NCBI RefSeq assembly: GCF_900143285.1
Contig: NZ_FRDN01000020.1
Location: 22,791 to 86,790 of the forward strand
DNA: 64,000 nucleotides
Reading direction: 5' to 3'
DNA from: Desulfitobacterium chlororespirans DSM 11544
Lineage (GTDB): Bacteria > Bacillota > Desulfitobacteriia > Desulfitobacteriales > Desulfitobacteriaceae
The position numbers and the translations under genes are program-made. How positions within the stretch are numbered: position 1 is the first letter of the stretch; every line of letters starts with the position of its first letter. Below are positions 1 through 8,353 of this stretch, one piece after another. A model generated the notes under the pieces. That model made no database searches. It had not been told where the DNA came from and worked only from the letters and a program-made list of their open reading frames with translations.

Positions 1-1
1 G

Positions 2-661
2 CCGCCTAAGGCTGCAAGGGGGGCTATCTTAGAGGCGCTTGATAGTGGGATCAAAACCATCGTCGTTACAGCTGAAGGAATTCCTCTGCATGAAATGCTG
101 CAGTTAAGAAAGCTTGCCTTAGAAAAAGAGGCCATGGTCATTGGCGGAAATACTACGGGGATTATTTCTACAGGGAAAGCGATGATGGGATTTTTCCCTT
201 ACTGGCTGGATAGAGTATACAAACCTGGACGAGTTGGGGTCATGACGCGCAGTGGTTCCTTAACCAATGAGATCACTGCAGAAATAGTAAAGGCTGGCTT
301 TGGGCCGAGCTCAATCGTAGGAGTTGGCGGAGATCCGGTACCGTTTACTCGTTTCGCCGAAATACTCCCCCTGTTTGAGAAAGATCCGGATACGGATGCT
401 GTTGTCATGATCGGTGAGATCGGGGGAACGATGGAAGAAGATGTAGCTGAAGCGATCGAACAGGGACTTTTCACAAAACCATTGATTGGTTTTATGGGAG
501 GCCGGACGGCGCCCAAAGGTCAAAAAATGGGTCATGCGGGAGCGATTATTACAGCAGGTAAGGGAACGGTGGCCGATAAGGTGGGAGCTTTAACCAGAGC
601 CGGAGCTTTGGTAGCTGATCGTCCGAGTATGATCGGCCCCTTGCTTAAACAGATCCTCTAA
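2..661 (+). CDS. SucD-like CoA ligase alpha subunit (5' truncated by window edge)
   Basis: The frame is open from base 2, so this is the C-terminal 219 residues or so of a longer protein; the start lies outside the window. The sequence matches the alpha subunit of succinyl-CoA synthetase-type ligases. It has the GHAGAI motif containing the histidine phosphorylated in the catalytic cycle, and the MTRSGSLTNEI segment matching the SRSGTLTYE region of SucD. The usual partner (SucC-like beta subunit) would have to lie upstream. The following genes are a carrier and a DJ-1 protein, so the ligase may serve catabolism of an imported acid rather than the TCA cycle, but substrate cannot be told from sequence. 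ADP-forming acetyl-CoA synthetase-like proteins are an alternative. Confidence 0.85.
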   Translation, partial: PPKAARGAILEALDSGIKTIVVTAEGIPLHEMLQLRKLALEKEAMVIGGNTTGIISTGKAMMGFFPYWLDRVYKPGRVGVMTRSGSLTNEITAEIVKAGFGPSSIVGVGGDPVPFTRFAEILPLFEKDPDTDAVVMIGEIGGTMEEDVAEAIEQGLFTKPLIGFMGGRTAPKGQKMGHAGAIITAGKGTVADKVGALTRAGALVADRPSMIGPLLKQIL

Positions 662-671
662 TGGCTGGTCG

Positions 672-698
672 GGAGGAACATCATAGTTAAGTTCCTCC
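672..698 (+). terminator. Hairpin after the SucD-like gene
   Basis: GGAGGAAC (672-679) pairs with GTTCCTCC (691-698), an 8-bp stem with an 11-nt loop just after the stop codon. The following bases are T-poor, so it is either a weak terminator or an mRNA 3'-end structure. Confidence 0.4.
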
Positions 699-741
699 TA
701 ATTACTTCCTGATCGAGAAACAATCGGCGATGATGGACCGG

Positions 742-787
742 TTGATGTTCTCAATGGTCGGTAGATAGCGATCAATGAGAACATCAA
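742..787. repeat. 12-bp perfect inverted repeat upstream of the MFS gene
   Basis: TTGATGTTCTCA at 742-753 is the exact reverse complement of TGAGAACATCAA at 776-787, with a 22-nt spacer. It ends 60 bases before the MFS start codon. Perfect symmetry and position suggest an operator (for example for the GntR regulator at 3109) or a leader hairpin. No T-run follows, so a terminator is unlikely. Confidence 0.55.
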
Positions 788-847
788 ATGTGAAAGATTT
801 AGCGAGAAGAGCATTTTAAAAGAACAGAAATATGGAGGGAATATTTT

Positions 848-2062
848 ATGACAAAAGGTAAAAAGATGTATTTACTTATCCTTATTTGTCTGCTTTTCCT
901 TATTTCTTATTTAGACAGGGTTATTATCTCAATTACTGCTCCGTCAATAATGGAAGAGTTTAAGTTTGACGCCGGTACTATGGGACTTATCTTCTCCGCC
1001 TTTGCTTACCCGTATGCCTTGCTCCAAATGGTTGGTGGTTCCTTAGGGGATAAATTTGGGCCTCGTAAAGTGCTGACAGGCTTAATGACCTGGTGGTCTT
1101 TGTTTTGTATAGCAACGGGTCAAGCCTGGAATTTCATTTCACTTTTTGTTTACCGTGTAGCTTTTGGACTTGGTGAGGCCGGTGGTTTTCCTGTTGCCAC
1201 ACGAGCACTAAGGGGATTATTCGGTCAGGAAAAGAATGGGTTTTTACAAGGACTGACTCATGCCTGCTCTCGTTTCGGCGGTGCAATCGCCCCCCCAATT
1301 GTCGTATTTCTTATGCTTAAATGGAATTGGCGGGCACCCTTTTTCTTACTGGGGGCAATAGGTCTTGTGTGGGCGATTCTCTTCTGGGTATCTTTTCGTG
1401 AGGAAACAAGCTCAGATGCTGAAGAAAAGAAGAAAGCTGAAAAACTACCCTGGAAGGCGTTGCTGGGCAGCCGAAATATGTGGATGCTGGTCTTTACAGA
1501 TTTTTGTTATGGATATAGTCTTTGGATTTACTTAACCTGGATGCCGTCATATCTGACGGGAGTAAGAGAATTTACCATTATGAAAATGGGCTTTTATGCC
1601 TCATTGCCCCTTACCCTCGGTATTTTCGGAGATTTAATAGGTGGTTGGGTTTCTGACTTTATGTTTAAGGTCAACGGTAATTTGCGTATGGCTCGGCGTA
1701 TTCCTATTGCCATTGCTTTCCCTACAGCGAGTTTGTTTGTATGGTTTGGTTTAAATACAAACAGTGGGATAGCTGCAGTGTGGCTTTTGGCGGGGGCGTT
1801 CTTTTTTCTTGAACTTGCCAATGCTAATCTCTGGGCTACTGCCATGGATGTTGGCGGCAAAAAGTTCTCTGGTTCTGCTTCTGGGATGATGAATACAGGA
1901 TTCGGTATAGCAGGTATTGTAAGTCCTATAGTTTTTGGTTATCTGCTTGAATATACCGGTTCCTGGAGTTACCCATTTTATGTTGGAGTTGGTTTGTTGT
2001 TGCTCGGTACAATTGCCATTTTTATGGTCGATCCGACTAAAAGTTTAGATACACAAGAATAA
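848..2062 (+). CDS. MFS transporter, anion:cation symporter-like
   Basis: This 404-residue, very hydrophobic protein fits 12 membrane helices in the inner membrane. The N-terminal LDRVIISITAPSIMEEF segment after helix 1 and the GDKFGPRKVLTG loop 2-3 motif are typical of the major facilitator superfamily, closest in feel to the anion:cation symporter branch that takes up sugar acids and other organic anions. A good ribosome site (TGGAGGGA) lies 8 bases before the ATG. It sits between an acyl-CoA ligase subunit and a DJ-1 protein with a GntR regulator downstream, so import of a carboxylate later activated with CoA is a reasonable guess. The substrate is not determinable. Confidence 0.85.
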   Translation: MTKGKKMYLLILICLLFLISYLDRVIISITAPSIMEEFKFDAGTMGLIFSAFAYPYALLQMVGGSLGDKFGPRKVLTGLMTWWSLFCIATGQAWNFISLFVYRVAFGLGEAGGFPVATRALRGLFGQEKNGFLQGLTHACSRFGGAIAPPIVVFLMLKWNWRAPFFLLGAIGLVWAILFWVSFREETSSDAEEKKKAEKLPWKALLGSRNMWMLVFTDFCYGYSLWIYLTWMPSYLTGVREFTIMKMGFYASLPLTLGIFGDLIGGWVSDFMFKVNGNLRMARRIPIAIAFPTASLFVWFGLNTNSGIAAVWLLAGAFFFLELANANLWATAMDVGGKKFSGSASGMMNTGFGIAGIVSPIVFGYLLEYTGSWSYPFYVGVGLLLLGTIAIFMVDPTKSLDTQE

Positions 2063-2204
2063 AGAGAGAGTATGGGCAATCTTACTTCTTAACAGCGCCA
2101 TTGGTAAGAAGAGGTGGCAGATATTGAGTCTCAATGTGACAAGCTCAAAAGAAGCTTGTGCAATAAATCTTTTAAGCTATCAGTAAATGGAAGAAGGAAG
2201 CTGT

Positions 2205-2714
2205 ATGACTAAAAAAATTGCCCTCTTTGTGGAAGATAATTATAATGAAATTGAATTTTGGTACCCATATTACCGAATGAAAGAAGAAGGGTTTGAAGTC
2301 ATAGTTATAGGTTCAGGTCGTACGGATACGTTTAAAAGTAAGTTGGGAACGGTTACGAAAGGGGTATATCCCAAGGATATACATACCGGGGATTTGGATG
2401 CGGTCATTATTCCTGGAGGTTATGCTCCTGACAGAATGCGTGTAAGCAAGGATATGTTGAGGATTGTAAAAGAAATGTTCAGCAGCGGTAAGGTCGTAGC
2501 GGCTATTTGCCACGCAGGTTGGGTGTTGGCATCAGCGGGAATTCTGCAAGGGAAAAAAGTAACGGCATGTGAAATGATCAAGGATGATTTAGTCAATGCG
2601 GGTGCCGAATTTTTAGATTGTGAAGTCATTGTCGATAGAAACTTGGTGACCTCAAGAGTGCCGGACGATGTCCCTGCCTTTTCCAGAGAAATCCTCAAAT
2701 TACTCAATCGATAA
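2205..2714 (+). CDS. DJ-1/PfpI family protein
   Basis: This is a 169-residue single-domain DJ-1/PfpI protein. The nucleophile elbow AICHAGW carries Cys102 followed by His103, and the preceding VIIPGGYAPD loop and Glu15 are where the family puts its other active-site residues. I chose the ATG at 2205, which has GAAGGAAG just upstream; an in-frame ATG six codons earlier (2187) has no ribosome site. Members act as glyoxalases/deglycases, amidases or stress proteins; which applies here is unknown. A strong terminator follows, so it closes the transcription unit. Confidence 0.85.
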   Translation: MTKKIALFVEDNYNEIEFWYPYYRMKEEGFEVIVIGSGRTDTFKSKLGTVTKGVYPKDIHTGDLDAVIIPGGYAPDRMRVSKDMLRIVKEMFSSGKVVAAICHAGWVLASAGILQGKKVTACEMIKDDLVNAGAEFLDCEVIVDRNLVTSRVPDDVPAFSREILKLLNR

Positions 2715-2764
2715 AAAGATAAGCAAATTGCTCCGTAATTCAATATGCAGAAATGAAGCAATGC

Positions 2765-2796
2765 GGATGTCGCCCCGATGTGGCGGCATCCTTTTT
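2765..2796 (+). terminator. Rho-independent terminator after the DJ-1 gene
   Basis: GGATGTCGCC (2765-2774) pairs with GGCGGCATCC (2782-2791) with one wobble, followed by TTTTT. Confidence 0.85.
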
Positions 2797-2923
2797 ATTT
2801 GAACATGTCTACCAGCGGTAAGTTTGGTATGACTGTGATGCTTATAGCTATAGCCAAAAGGAAGAAGGTAAGAGCTGGGAAAATGTATTTTAGAAGGCGC
2901 ATAATAAATGAGACGGCCTTCAT
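2795..2923 (-). pseudogene. 42-codon hydrophobic ORF, possible TRAP large-permease C-terminal relic
   Basis: On the minus strand an ORF runs from ATG at 2923 to TAA at 2795. The product begins MKAVSFIMRLLKYIFPAL and ends TVIPNLPLVDMFK, with one membrane helix between. A helix followed by V-I/Y-x-P-x-x-x-L-x-x-P near the C terminus is how DctM-type TRAP permeases end, so it may be the last exon-like scrap of a deleted transporter. There is only a weak ribosome site and its end overlaps a terminator on the other strand. It could alternatively be a real small membrane protein. I cannot compare it with databases. Confidence 0.3.
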
Positions 2924-3108
2924 TATGCCTTAATTTTAGTATATAATAAAATGAAAAAGGAAGATTTCCAGTGTTTTAGCAGATACCTCCAACGGAAACC
3001 CATGGAAGTAGCTTTTTAAGTTATAATTCCATCTTCTAAGATTTTGATTATTCATATTGAAAAAATTTTTTAAAAATGATTGATAAATTATAGTTGGAGG
3101 GGAAACAC

Positions 3109-3825
3109 ATGGTTTTAGATCCTCATAATCCGCTGCCATTACATGCTCAGATTACGAATATTTTACGAAAAAGAATCTTCGAAGAAAACCTGACAGGAAA
3201 GATTCCCAGTGAAAGGGAATTGATGGATTATTTTTCGGTGAGCAGGTCGACTGTCCGGGAAGCCATTGAGGCCCTGGTTCGGGACGGCATTCTTGAAAAA
3301 AAGCATGGCAAGGGTACCTTTGTGGCAGTTCGCCCGATTAAAGAAGAATGGATAGGCAGTTTCAGTTCCTATACTGAGACTATCGAAAGAGCAGGAATGA
3401 GGTCTGGAGCAAAGCTGCTTTCCTACAGCAAAAGGAGGGAACCTAAGCATATCGCTGAAATGTTTGGCGGGGAAGAATTCTATCAAATTGAACGTTTAAG
3501 ATATGCCAACGATAAAGTTATAGCGATTGAGCATAAATATTTCGATACGGAAATAGGCCAAAAATTATTGGGATTTGATCTTAATAAAAATATTTATAAG
3601 ATTATGGAGACATCCTTGGGAATAGTCCTTTGGGAGGCAGAGGAGATTATTACCAGCTCTACGCCGAGCAAAGAAGATGCGCGCCTGTTGGAAATTCCCA
3701 GAATGTCCAGTGTTTTAGTGACGGAACGTTCAAGCTTTGATTCGGATCATAAACTTATTGAATTTGTTCGGACCTTGTTTAGAGCAGATAAATACTCTTT
3801 TCGTATTAAAATGTCTCGGAATTAA
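3109..3825 (+). CDS. GntR family regulator, HutC/UTRA type
   Basis: A 238-residue cytoplasmic repressor. Residues 1-70 form the winged helix, with [14 protein letters not shown] and the recognition region [19 protein letters not shown], then the wing KKHGKGTFV. Residues 90-235 match the UTRA ligand-binding domain (for example [16 protein letters not shown]). The ATG at 3109 has GGAGGGG eight bases upstream; the TTG at 3094 does not. It lies between the carrier/DJ-1 unit and the corrinoid operon and is followed by its own terminator. It could control either neighbour; the inverted repeat at 742-787 is one candidate operator. Confidence 0.9.
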   Translation: MVLDPHNPLPLHAQITNILRKRIFEENLTGKIPSERELMDYFSVSRSTVREAIEALVRDGILEKKHGKGTFVAVRPIKEEWIGSFSSYTETIERAGMRSGAKLLSYSKRREPKHIAEMFGGEEFYQIERLRYANDKVIAIEHKYFDTEIGQKLLGFDLNKNIYKIMETSLGIVLWEAEEIITSSTPSKEDARLLEIPRMSSVLVTERSSFDSDHKLIEFVRTLFRADKYSFRIKMSRN

Positions 3826-3849
3826 GAGAGGCAAGGTATCCGCCCCCGG

Positions 3850-3881
3850 CTGTTGATAGGATTTTGTCAACAGTCTTTTTT
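3850..3881 (+). terminator. Rho-independent terminator after the GntR gene
   Basis: CTGTTGA (3850-3856) pairs with TCAACAG (3867-3873), followed by a T-run at 3875-3881. It separates the regulator from the corrinoid operon. Confidence 0.85.
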
Positions 3882-4006
3882 GCACCTAAAGTAGTGAAGT
3901 GCGATGAAGCCGGGTTTTCTTTAAAATAGAGGTATATTGCTATTATCGGGAGAAATAAAAGGATTAGAAAGGAAAGGGATAACCCCTATAGAAAGGAGGT
4001 AAAGAC

Positions 4007-4663
4007 TTGCACAATGTCGCTGACCTGGTCGAAAATGTCATACAAGGGAATGCTAAGGAATCGGTTCTGATCTCCAGGGATTTATTAGCCAAAGGTTATC
4101 GGATAAATCAATTAGTTGAAGGGCTGACAACGGCTTTGGACTCCCTCGATGCCAAATGCAATATGAATCAATTTAACCTGCTGGAAATCTTGTTGGCGGC
4201 CAGAGCAATGAAAGAAGTCGTCGATGAGGTAGTGTGCCCGGAGATGGAAAAATTGCCGGCCGAGTTTGGGCCCCTCCAGTTAAAAGGGGTATTCGTCATG
4301 GGGACAATTCAAGGAGATATCCATGACTTAGGGAAAAACATTGTCACGACCCTCTTAAGAACGGTAGGCTATAAAGTAATCGACTTAGGCAAAGACGTTT
4401 CTCCTGCTCAATTCGTCATGACTGCTAAAGCGGAAAAGGCAGATTTTATCGGAGTGAGCAGCCTAATCTTTTCTTCAGCGGCGGGTATTAGGGAGATAAA
4501 GAGGTTGCTAAGAGAAGAGAATATGTCGGATATTATGGTGATAGCTGGGGGAGCTGCTGTTAAACAATTAGGAAAAGAGGATCTCGATGTGGATATGATA
4601 GCAAAAGATGCCTTTGAACTGATCAGATTTCTCCAGGCTCATGAAGGGAATGTTGCGGAATGA
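4007..4663 (+). CDS. Corrinoid (B12)-binding methyltransferase carrier protein
   Basis: A 218-residue MtaC/MtmC-type cobalamin carrier. Residues 1-85 form the helical cap domain, and residues 95-210 the Rossmann B12-binding domain with the base-off ligand motif GDIHDLGKN (D-x-H-x-x-G) plus SSLIFSS and VIAGGAA further on. The start is TTG at 4007, six bases after a perfect AAGGAGGT. Its stop overlaps the next start (ATGA), so it is translationally coupled to the UroD-family protein. In known systems such proteins carry a methyl group between a substrate-specific methyltransferase and a second one. No MtaB/MttB-type partner is visible here, and the operon instead continues into a sensor kinase and regulator, hinting at a sensory use. 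Confidence 0.93.
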   Translation: MHNVADLVENVIQGNAKESVLISRDLLAKGYRINQLVEGLTTALDSLDAKCNMNQFNLLEILLAARAMKEVVDEVVCPEMEKLPAEFGPLQLKGVFVMGTIQGDIHDLGKNIVTTLLRTVGYKVIDLGKDVSPAQFVMTAKAEKADFIGVSSLIFSSAAGIREIKRLLREENMSDIMVIAGGAAVKQLGKEDLDVDMIAKDAFELIRFLQAHEGNVAE

Positions 4664-5667
4664 ATAGGTTACAAAGGCTAGAGGCTGCTCTGGCAGGCCA
4701 TGCTTTTGGTGAAGCACTTTGTATTCCGTTGGTATTTGGCGGGGCAGCTTTTTTAACAGATGTAAAATTAAAAAAGTATCTGCAAAATGGAGAAGTTTTG
4801 GCGCAATGTCAGTTAAATTCACAGCAGAAGTTCGACTATGATGCGGTTTTTGTCTACGGCGATAATTGTATTGAAGCAGAGGCTTTGGGATCAAGAATAT
4901 ATTTTCCGGAAAATGCTTATCCCTATATTGAAAAATATCGACTGGAAGATCCCAGGCAATTAAAAGACTTACCGGATTTTAACCCTTCAACAGATGGCAG
5001 AATGCCGGAATTGCTGCGGGCTGTCGCGCTTCTCAAGGCCGAACTGGGAAATAGTCTGCCTATTGCCGGAGTAGTCTTGGGACCGATGAGCATTGCCAGC
5101 CAATTAATGGGATTGGAAAGACTCTTATACCTTTTACTTGATTCGCCTTGTGAATTTGAAGACATAATAAAATTTACTTCCGGAATCACCTTAAAAGCCG
5201 GTTTGGCCCTGCTTGCTCAAGGCGCCCATATCTCGGCGGTAATCGATCCCAGCGCTTCGCAAAGTATTCTGCCCAGCGAGATGTTTGGCCGCTATTTATT
5301 ACCCTATATCCGTGATATCTTCTTCCAATTCAAAGGGGCAGGGGCGATGGCTTCCTGGCTGGTGATCACGGGAAACAGCAAAGGGCTTTTGCCCTACTAT
5401 CGCCAGTGTGGAGTAGATATTGCCGGTATAGATTATGAAGTGCCGTTGGCAGAAGCACTGGAGTGGGAAGGAGACTTTTTGATATCCGGAAATATTAAAC
5501 CTTATCGCTTTGTCAATCAAACACCTCAGGAGATCAGCCGTGAAGGCAAAGAGTTGCTAAGTCTGGCAGCCGGCAGAAGGTTTATTTTAAGCTCAGGCTG
5601 TGAAGTGCCTTTGGATACCAAGCCGGAGAATCTTGCCGCATTGATTAAAGCGGTTAGGGATGTGTGA
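4660..5667 (+). CDS. UroD/MtaA-family corrinoid methyltransferase, zinc motif altered
   Basis: This 335-residue protein belongs to the uroporphyrinogen decarboxylase superfamily branch that includes MtaA, CmuA and related cobalamin methyltransferases. Recognisable parts are the GPMSIASQLMGLE segment, the SASQSILPSEMFGRYLLPY stretch and the terminal ILSSGCEVP motif with Cys314. In MtaA-like enzymes a zinc site uses H-x-C in a HICGN-like motif plus this late Cys. Here the first motif reads VITGN at 235-239, so the His and Cys appear to be missing. It is coupled to the corrinoid protein by an ATGA overlap and followed 3 bases later by the kinase gene. It may transfer a methyl group by a different metal arrangement, or only bind and report the state of the corrinoid protein. 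Confidence 0.85.
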   Translation: MNRLQRLEAALAGHAFGEALCIPLVFGGAAFLTDVKLKKYLQNGEVLAQCQLNSQQKFDYDAVFVYGDNCIEAEALGSRIYFPENAYPYIEKYRLEDPRQLKDLPDFNPSTDGRMPELLRAVALLKAELGNSLPIAGVVLGPMSIASQLMGLERLLYLLLDSPCEFEDIIKFTSGITLKAGLALLAQGAHISAVIDPSASQSILPSEMFGRYLLPYIRDIFFQFKGAGAMASWLVITGNSKGLLPYYRQCGVDIAGIDYEVPLAEALEWEGDFLISGNIKPYRFVNQTPQEISREGKELLSLAAGRRFILSSGCEVPLDTKPENLAALIKAVRDV

Positions 5668-5670
5668 TAG

Positions 5671-6969
5671 ATGGATGTGAGGCAAAATACGGCCTTATCT
5701 TCTGAAGAAGAACTAAAAAAACAGATTGCGGCCCTTCATAAAATAAACAATATGACGGGTTTTTTGCCCATAAAAATAGAAGAACTGCTGCCGGCCATCA
5801 AAGAAGTGATGGAAGAAATTTTTGCTGATTACCAATGCAATTTTAATATATTTCCCAAAAGATATGGCTGCAACAGGTTGGAGCTGGGGGACTGTAAGGC
5901 TATACGGGATCAGTTGCCGATGATTTCTGATCAGGATCAGACTTGTCCCTGTTGTACGGGAGAAGCTTGCCGAGGTATTTTTCATTCCCATGTTTGTGTG
6001 CCCTTGGTTTCGGGTAAGGAAGTATTTGGAGTGATGACCCTTAAAAGTCTCCTCAAGGTAAGATTAAGCCGGGATTCGCTGGAAATGCTCTTAGCCATTG
6101 CCAACCAAGTGGCGGCGACTCTTCAGCGCTCTCAATTATTGAATCGCCTAGCCCAAGAGAAGAACAATCTTGAAGAGGCTAATCAAGAAATCACTCAGCT
6201 CAATAGGTCATTGTTCGATACGATTAAGGAGCTGGAAAAGACTCAGCGTCAACTTATTTATTCTGAACGGTTGGCCGCCGCAGGTAGATTAGCAGCTAAC
6301 CTTACCCATGAGATCAACAATCCCACCGGAATTATTTTGTCCAGGTTGGAATGGCTCCTTTTAGAGGCTTCGGAAAAAGAATTGCCTGAAGAGGTCGTCA
6401 AAGATTTGCTGGTTATCAAGAAGCATACAGAACGGATCGCTCAGACCACCCGAGGGTTGCTCTCTTTTTCCAGGCGAACGAAAAATGAAACAGCTTTAGT
6501 CGATCTGGAGAAGTTGATCAAGGAAACGGTAGTTTGGCTGGAAAGACAGTTTTCCCGTAAGGATATAATCATTGTCCTTAACCTCAGTCGCCTGCCAACC
6601 GTTATCGGCAACAAGGACCAACTGGAGCAAGTCTTAGTCAATATCTTGACCAATGCCAAAGATGCACTGCCAGAAGGAGGCAAGATCACTATTACCACGA
6701 AACATGATACTGAAGAAAATAATATTCAGATAGATATTGAGGATAATGGCACGGGAATACCGGAAGACATGATGAATACTATTTTTGACCCCTTTTTTAG
6801 TACGAAAGAAAAAGAACTGGGCACAGGGTTGGGATTGCCGATCAGTCTGACCATTATGAAAGAGCATGGCGGCTTTCTGCGCATGGAAAGCACTCCCCAT
6901 GAGGGCAGCTGCTTTAGTATGATTTTGCCCTATGTACCGGAGAATCAGGAGGGTGATTTGAATGAGTGA
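5671..6969 (+). CDS. Cytosolic histidine kinase with Cys-rich GAF-like sensor domain
   Basis: A 432-residue kinase without signal peptide or membrane helix. Residues 30-155 form a GAF-like domain with eight cysteines (56, 67, 75, 92, 94, 95, 100, 109), including the cluster TCPCCTGEAC and a following HSHVC. This suggests bound metal, Fe-S or a redox switch. Residues 160-200 are a coiled coil. The HisKA box has His213 (LTHEINNP), then an HATPase domain with an N box around NILTNAKDAL, EDNGTGIP and GTGLGLP. There is almost no ribosome site, so translation is probably coupled to the methyltransferase gene three bases upstream. It overlaps the regulator by 8 bases, its obvious phosphotransfer partner. 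No periplasmic part means the signal is inside the cell. Confidence 0.92.
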   Translation: MDVRQNTALSSEEELKKQIAALHKINNMTGFLPIKIEELLPAIKEVMEEIFADYQCNFNIFPKRYGCNRLELGDCKAIRDQLPMISDQDQTCPCCTGEACRGIFHSHVCVPLVSGKEVFGVMTLKSLLKVRLSRDSLEMLLAIANQVAATLQRSQLLNRLAQEKNNLEEANQEITQLNRSLFDTIKELEKTQRQLIYSERLAAAGRLAANLTHEINNPTGIILSRLEWLLLEASEKELPEEVVKDLLVIKKHTERIAQTTRGLLSFSRRTKNETALVDLEKLIKETVVWLERQFSRKDIIIVLNLSRLPTVIGNKDQLEQVLVNILTNAKDALPEGGKITITTKHDTEENNIQIDIEDNGTGIPEDMMNTIFDPFFSTKEKELGTGLGLPISLTIMKEHGGFLRMESTPHEGSCFSMILPYVPENQEGDLNE

Positions 6970-8353
6970 GGAGCGACATATCGTCATCATCGACGATGAA
7001 CCGGATATGCTGGAAACCTGTGCCAGGGTTATCCATCGTATGGGCTATAAATGCACTACTTATGAAGATAGCTGTGAGGCGTTGGAGGAGATCTACAGGC
7101 TGCAGCCTGACCTGATCATAACCGATATTAAAATGCCTCAATGCGATGGCTTTGAAGTCCTTGAAAAAGCTAAAGTATGTACTCCCAAGGCCAGAGTCAT
7201 TGTGATCACAGGGTATGCTTCGGTGGATTCAGCGGTACAAGCCATGAAAGAAGGGGCCTACGATTATCTCTCCAAGCCTTTTCCCATCGAACAGCTGCAG
7301 TTGACCATTAATAAGGCGCTTCAGCATATCGCTTTAACAGAGGAAAACCAACTGCTGCGGGCTCAGCTGCAGGAAGGCCTGAACACCGATAATATTATTG
7401 GCGCCCGGGGAGGGCTGCAGAATGTCTTTGAGACCATTGGCAAGATTTCCAATAGCGATGCATCCATCCTGATCCTGGGAGAAAGCGGTACAGGTAAAGA
7501 AGTTATCGCCCGGGCTATTCATAAAAACAGCCGGCGTTCCACAGGACCCTTTATTCCCGTGGATTGTGCGTCCTTACCGGAAAATTTATTAGAGAGTGAA
7601 TTATTTGGTTATGAAAGAGGAGCCTTTACAGGGGCTAACATGACCAAACAGGGTTTGCTGGAAATGGCCCATGGGGGAACTCTCTTTCTGGATGAATTGG
7701 GGGAACTGACTCCGGCCATGCAGGCCAAGCTTTTAAGAACATTGGAAGAACGAGCGATCCGAAGGGTTGGGGGCAATCGCTTGATCAATATCGATATTCG
7801 GGTTTTGGCCGCTACCAATCGTGATTTGGAAAAAGCAATCCGCGCCAAAGAGTTCAGAGAAGATCTCTATTATCGAATCAACGTCATTACCCTCAAGCTC
7901 CCTGTCTTGCATGAACGGCAGCAGGACATTCCTTTGCTGGTGAATCATTTCTGCAAGAAGTTCTCCCAGGATATGCATAAGAAGGTAAACGGCTTCACTC
8001 CTGAGGCCATGAAGGCTATGAAAAGCTATCTTTGGCCGGGGAATATCCGCGAACTGCGTAATGTTGTGGAAAGGGCCATCTCCCTATCGGGATCAGAGAT
8101 GGTTGAAATTTCCGATCTGCCGGAAAAAGTTATTGGCGAACAAAAAAAGATTCTCCCTGAGCAGGAGAATCTGGGAGCCTTTTCTTTTCACGAGGCTAAG
8201 GATATTTGGTTGAAGAGATTTGAGATGGAATACCTTAAGGAACTTTTGGACAAACATCATGGCAATATTACTCAAGCGGCTAAATCAGCCGGGATGGATC
8301 GGAAAACCATTCATAGGCTGATGAATAAGTATGATTTGCAGAGGGGTAGTTAA
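6962..8353 (+). CDS. NtrC-family sigma-54 response regulator
   Basis: A 463-residue regulator of standard NtrC layout. The receiver has the acidic pair at 11-12, phospho-acceptor Asp55 (IITDIKMP) and Lys105. The AAA+ domain has Walker A GESGTGKE, the sigma-54 contact loop GAFTGA and a Walker B of the form LFLDELGE. The C-terminal Fis-type helix-turn-helix is NITQAAKSAGMDRKTIHRLM. It overlaps the kinase by 8 bases, completing a coupled four-gene operon. It must drive a sigma-54 promoter. None was found directly upstream of 4007; the nearest sequence-perfect one is 830 bases downstream, at 9186, ahead of the nos block. Confidence 0.96.
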   Translation: MSEERHIVIIDDEPDMLETCARVIHRMGYKCTTYEDSCEALEEIYRLQPDLIITDIKMPQCDGFEVLEKAKVCTPKARVIVITGYASVDSAVQAMKEGAYDYLSKPFPIEQLQLTINKALQHIALTEENQLLRAQLQEGLNTDNIIGARGGLQNVFETIGKISNSDASILILGESGTGKEVIARAIHKNSRRSTGPFIPVDCASLPENLLESELFGYERGAFTGANMTKQGLLEMAHGGTLFLDELGELTPAMQAKLLRTLEERAIRRVGGNRLINIDIRVLAATNRDLEKAIRAKEFREDLYYRINVITLKLPVLHERQQDIPLLVNHFCKKFSQDMHKKVNGFTPEAMKAMKSYLWPGNIRELRNVVERAISLSGSEMVEISDLPEKVIGEQKKILPEQENLGAFSFHEAKDIWLKRFEMEYLKELLDKHHGNITQAAKSAGMDRKTIHRLMNKYDLQRGS

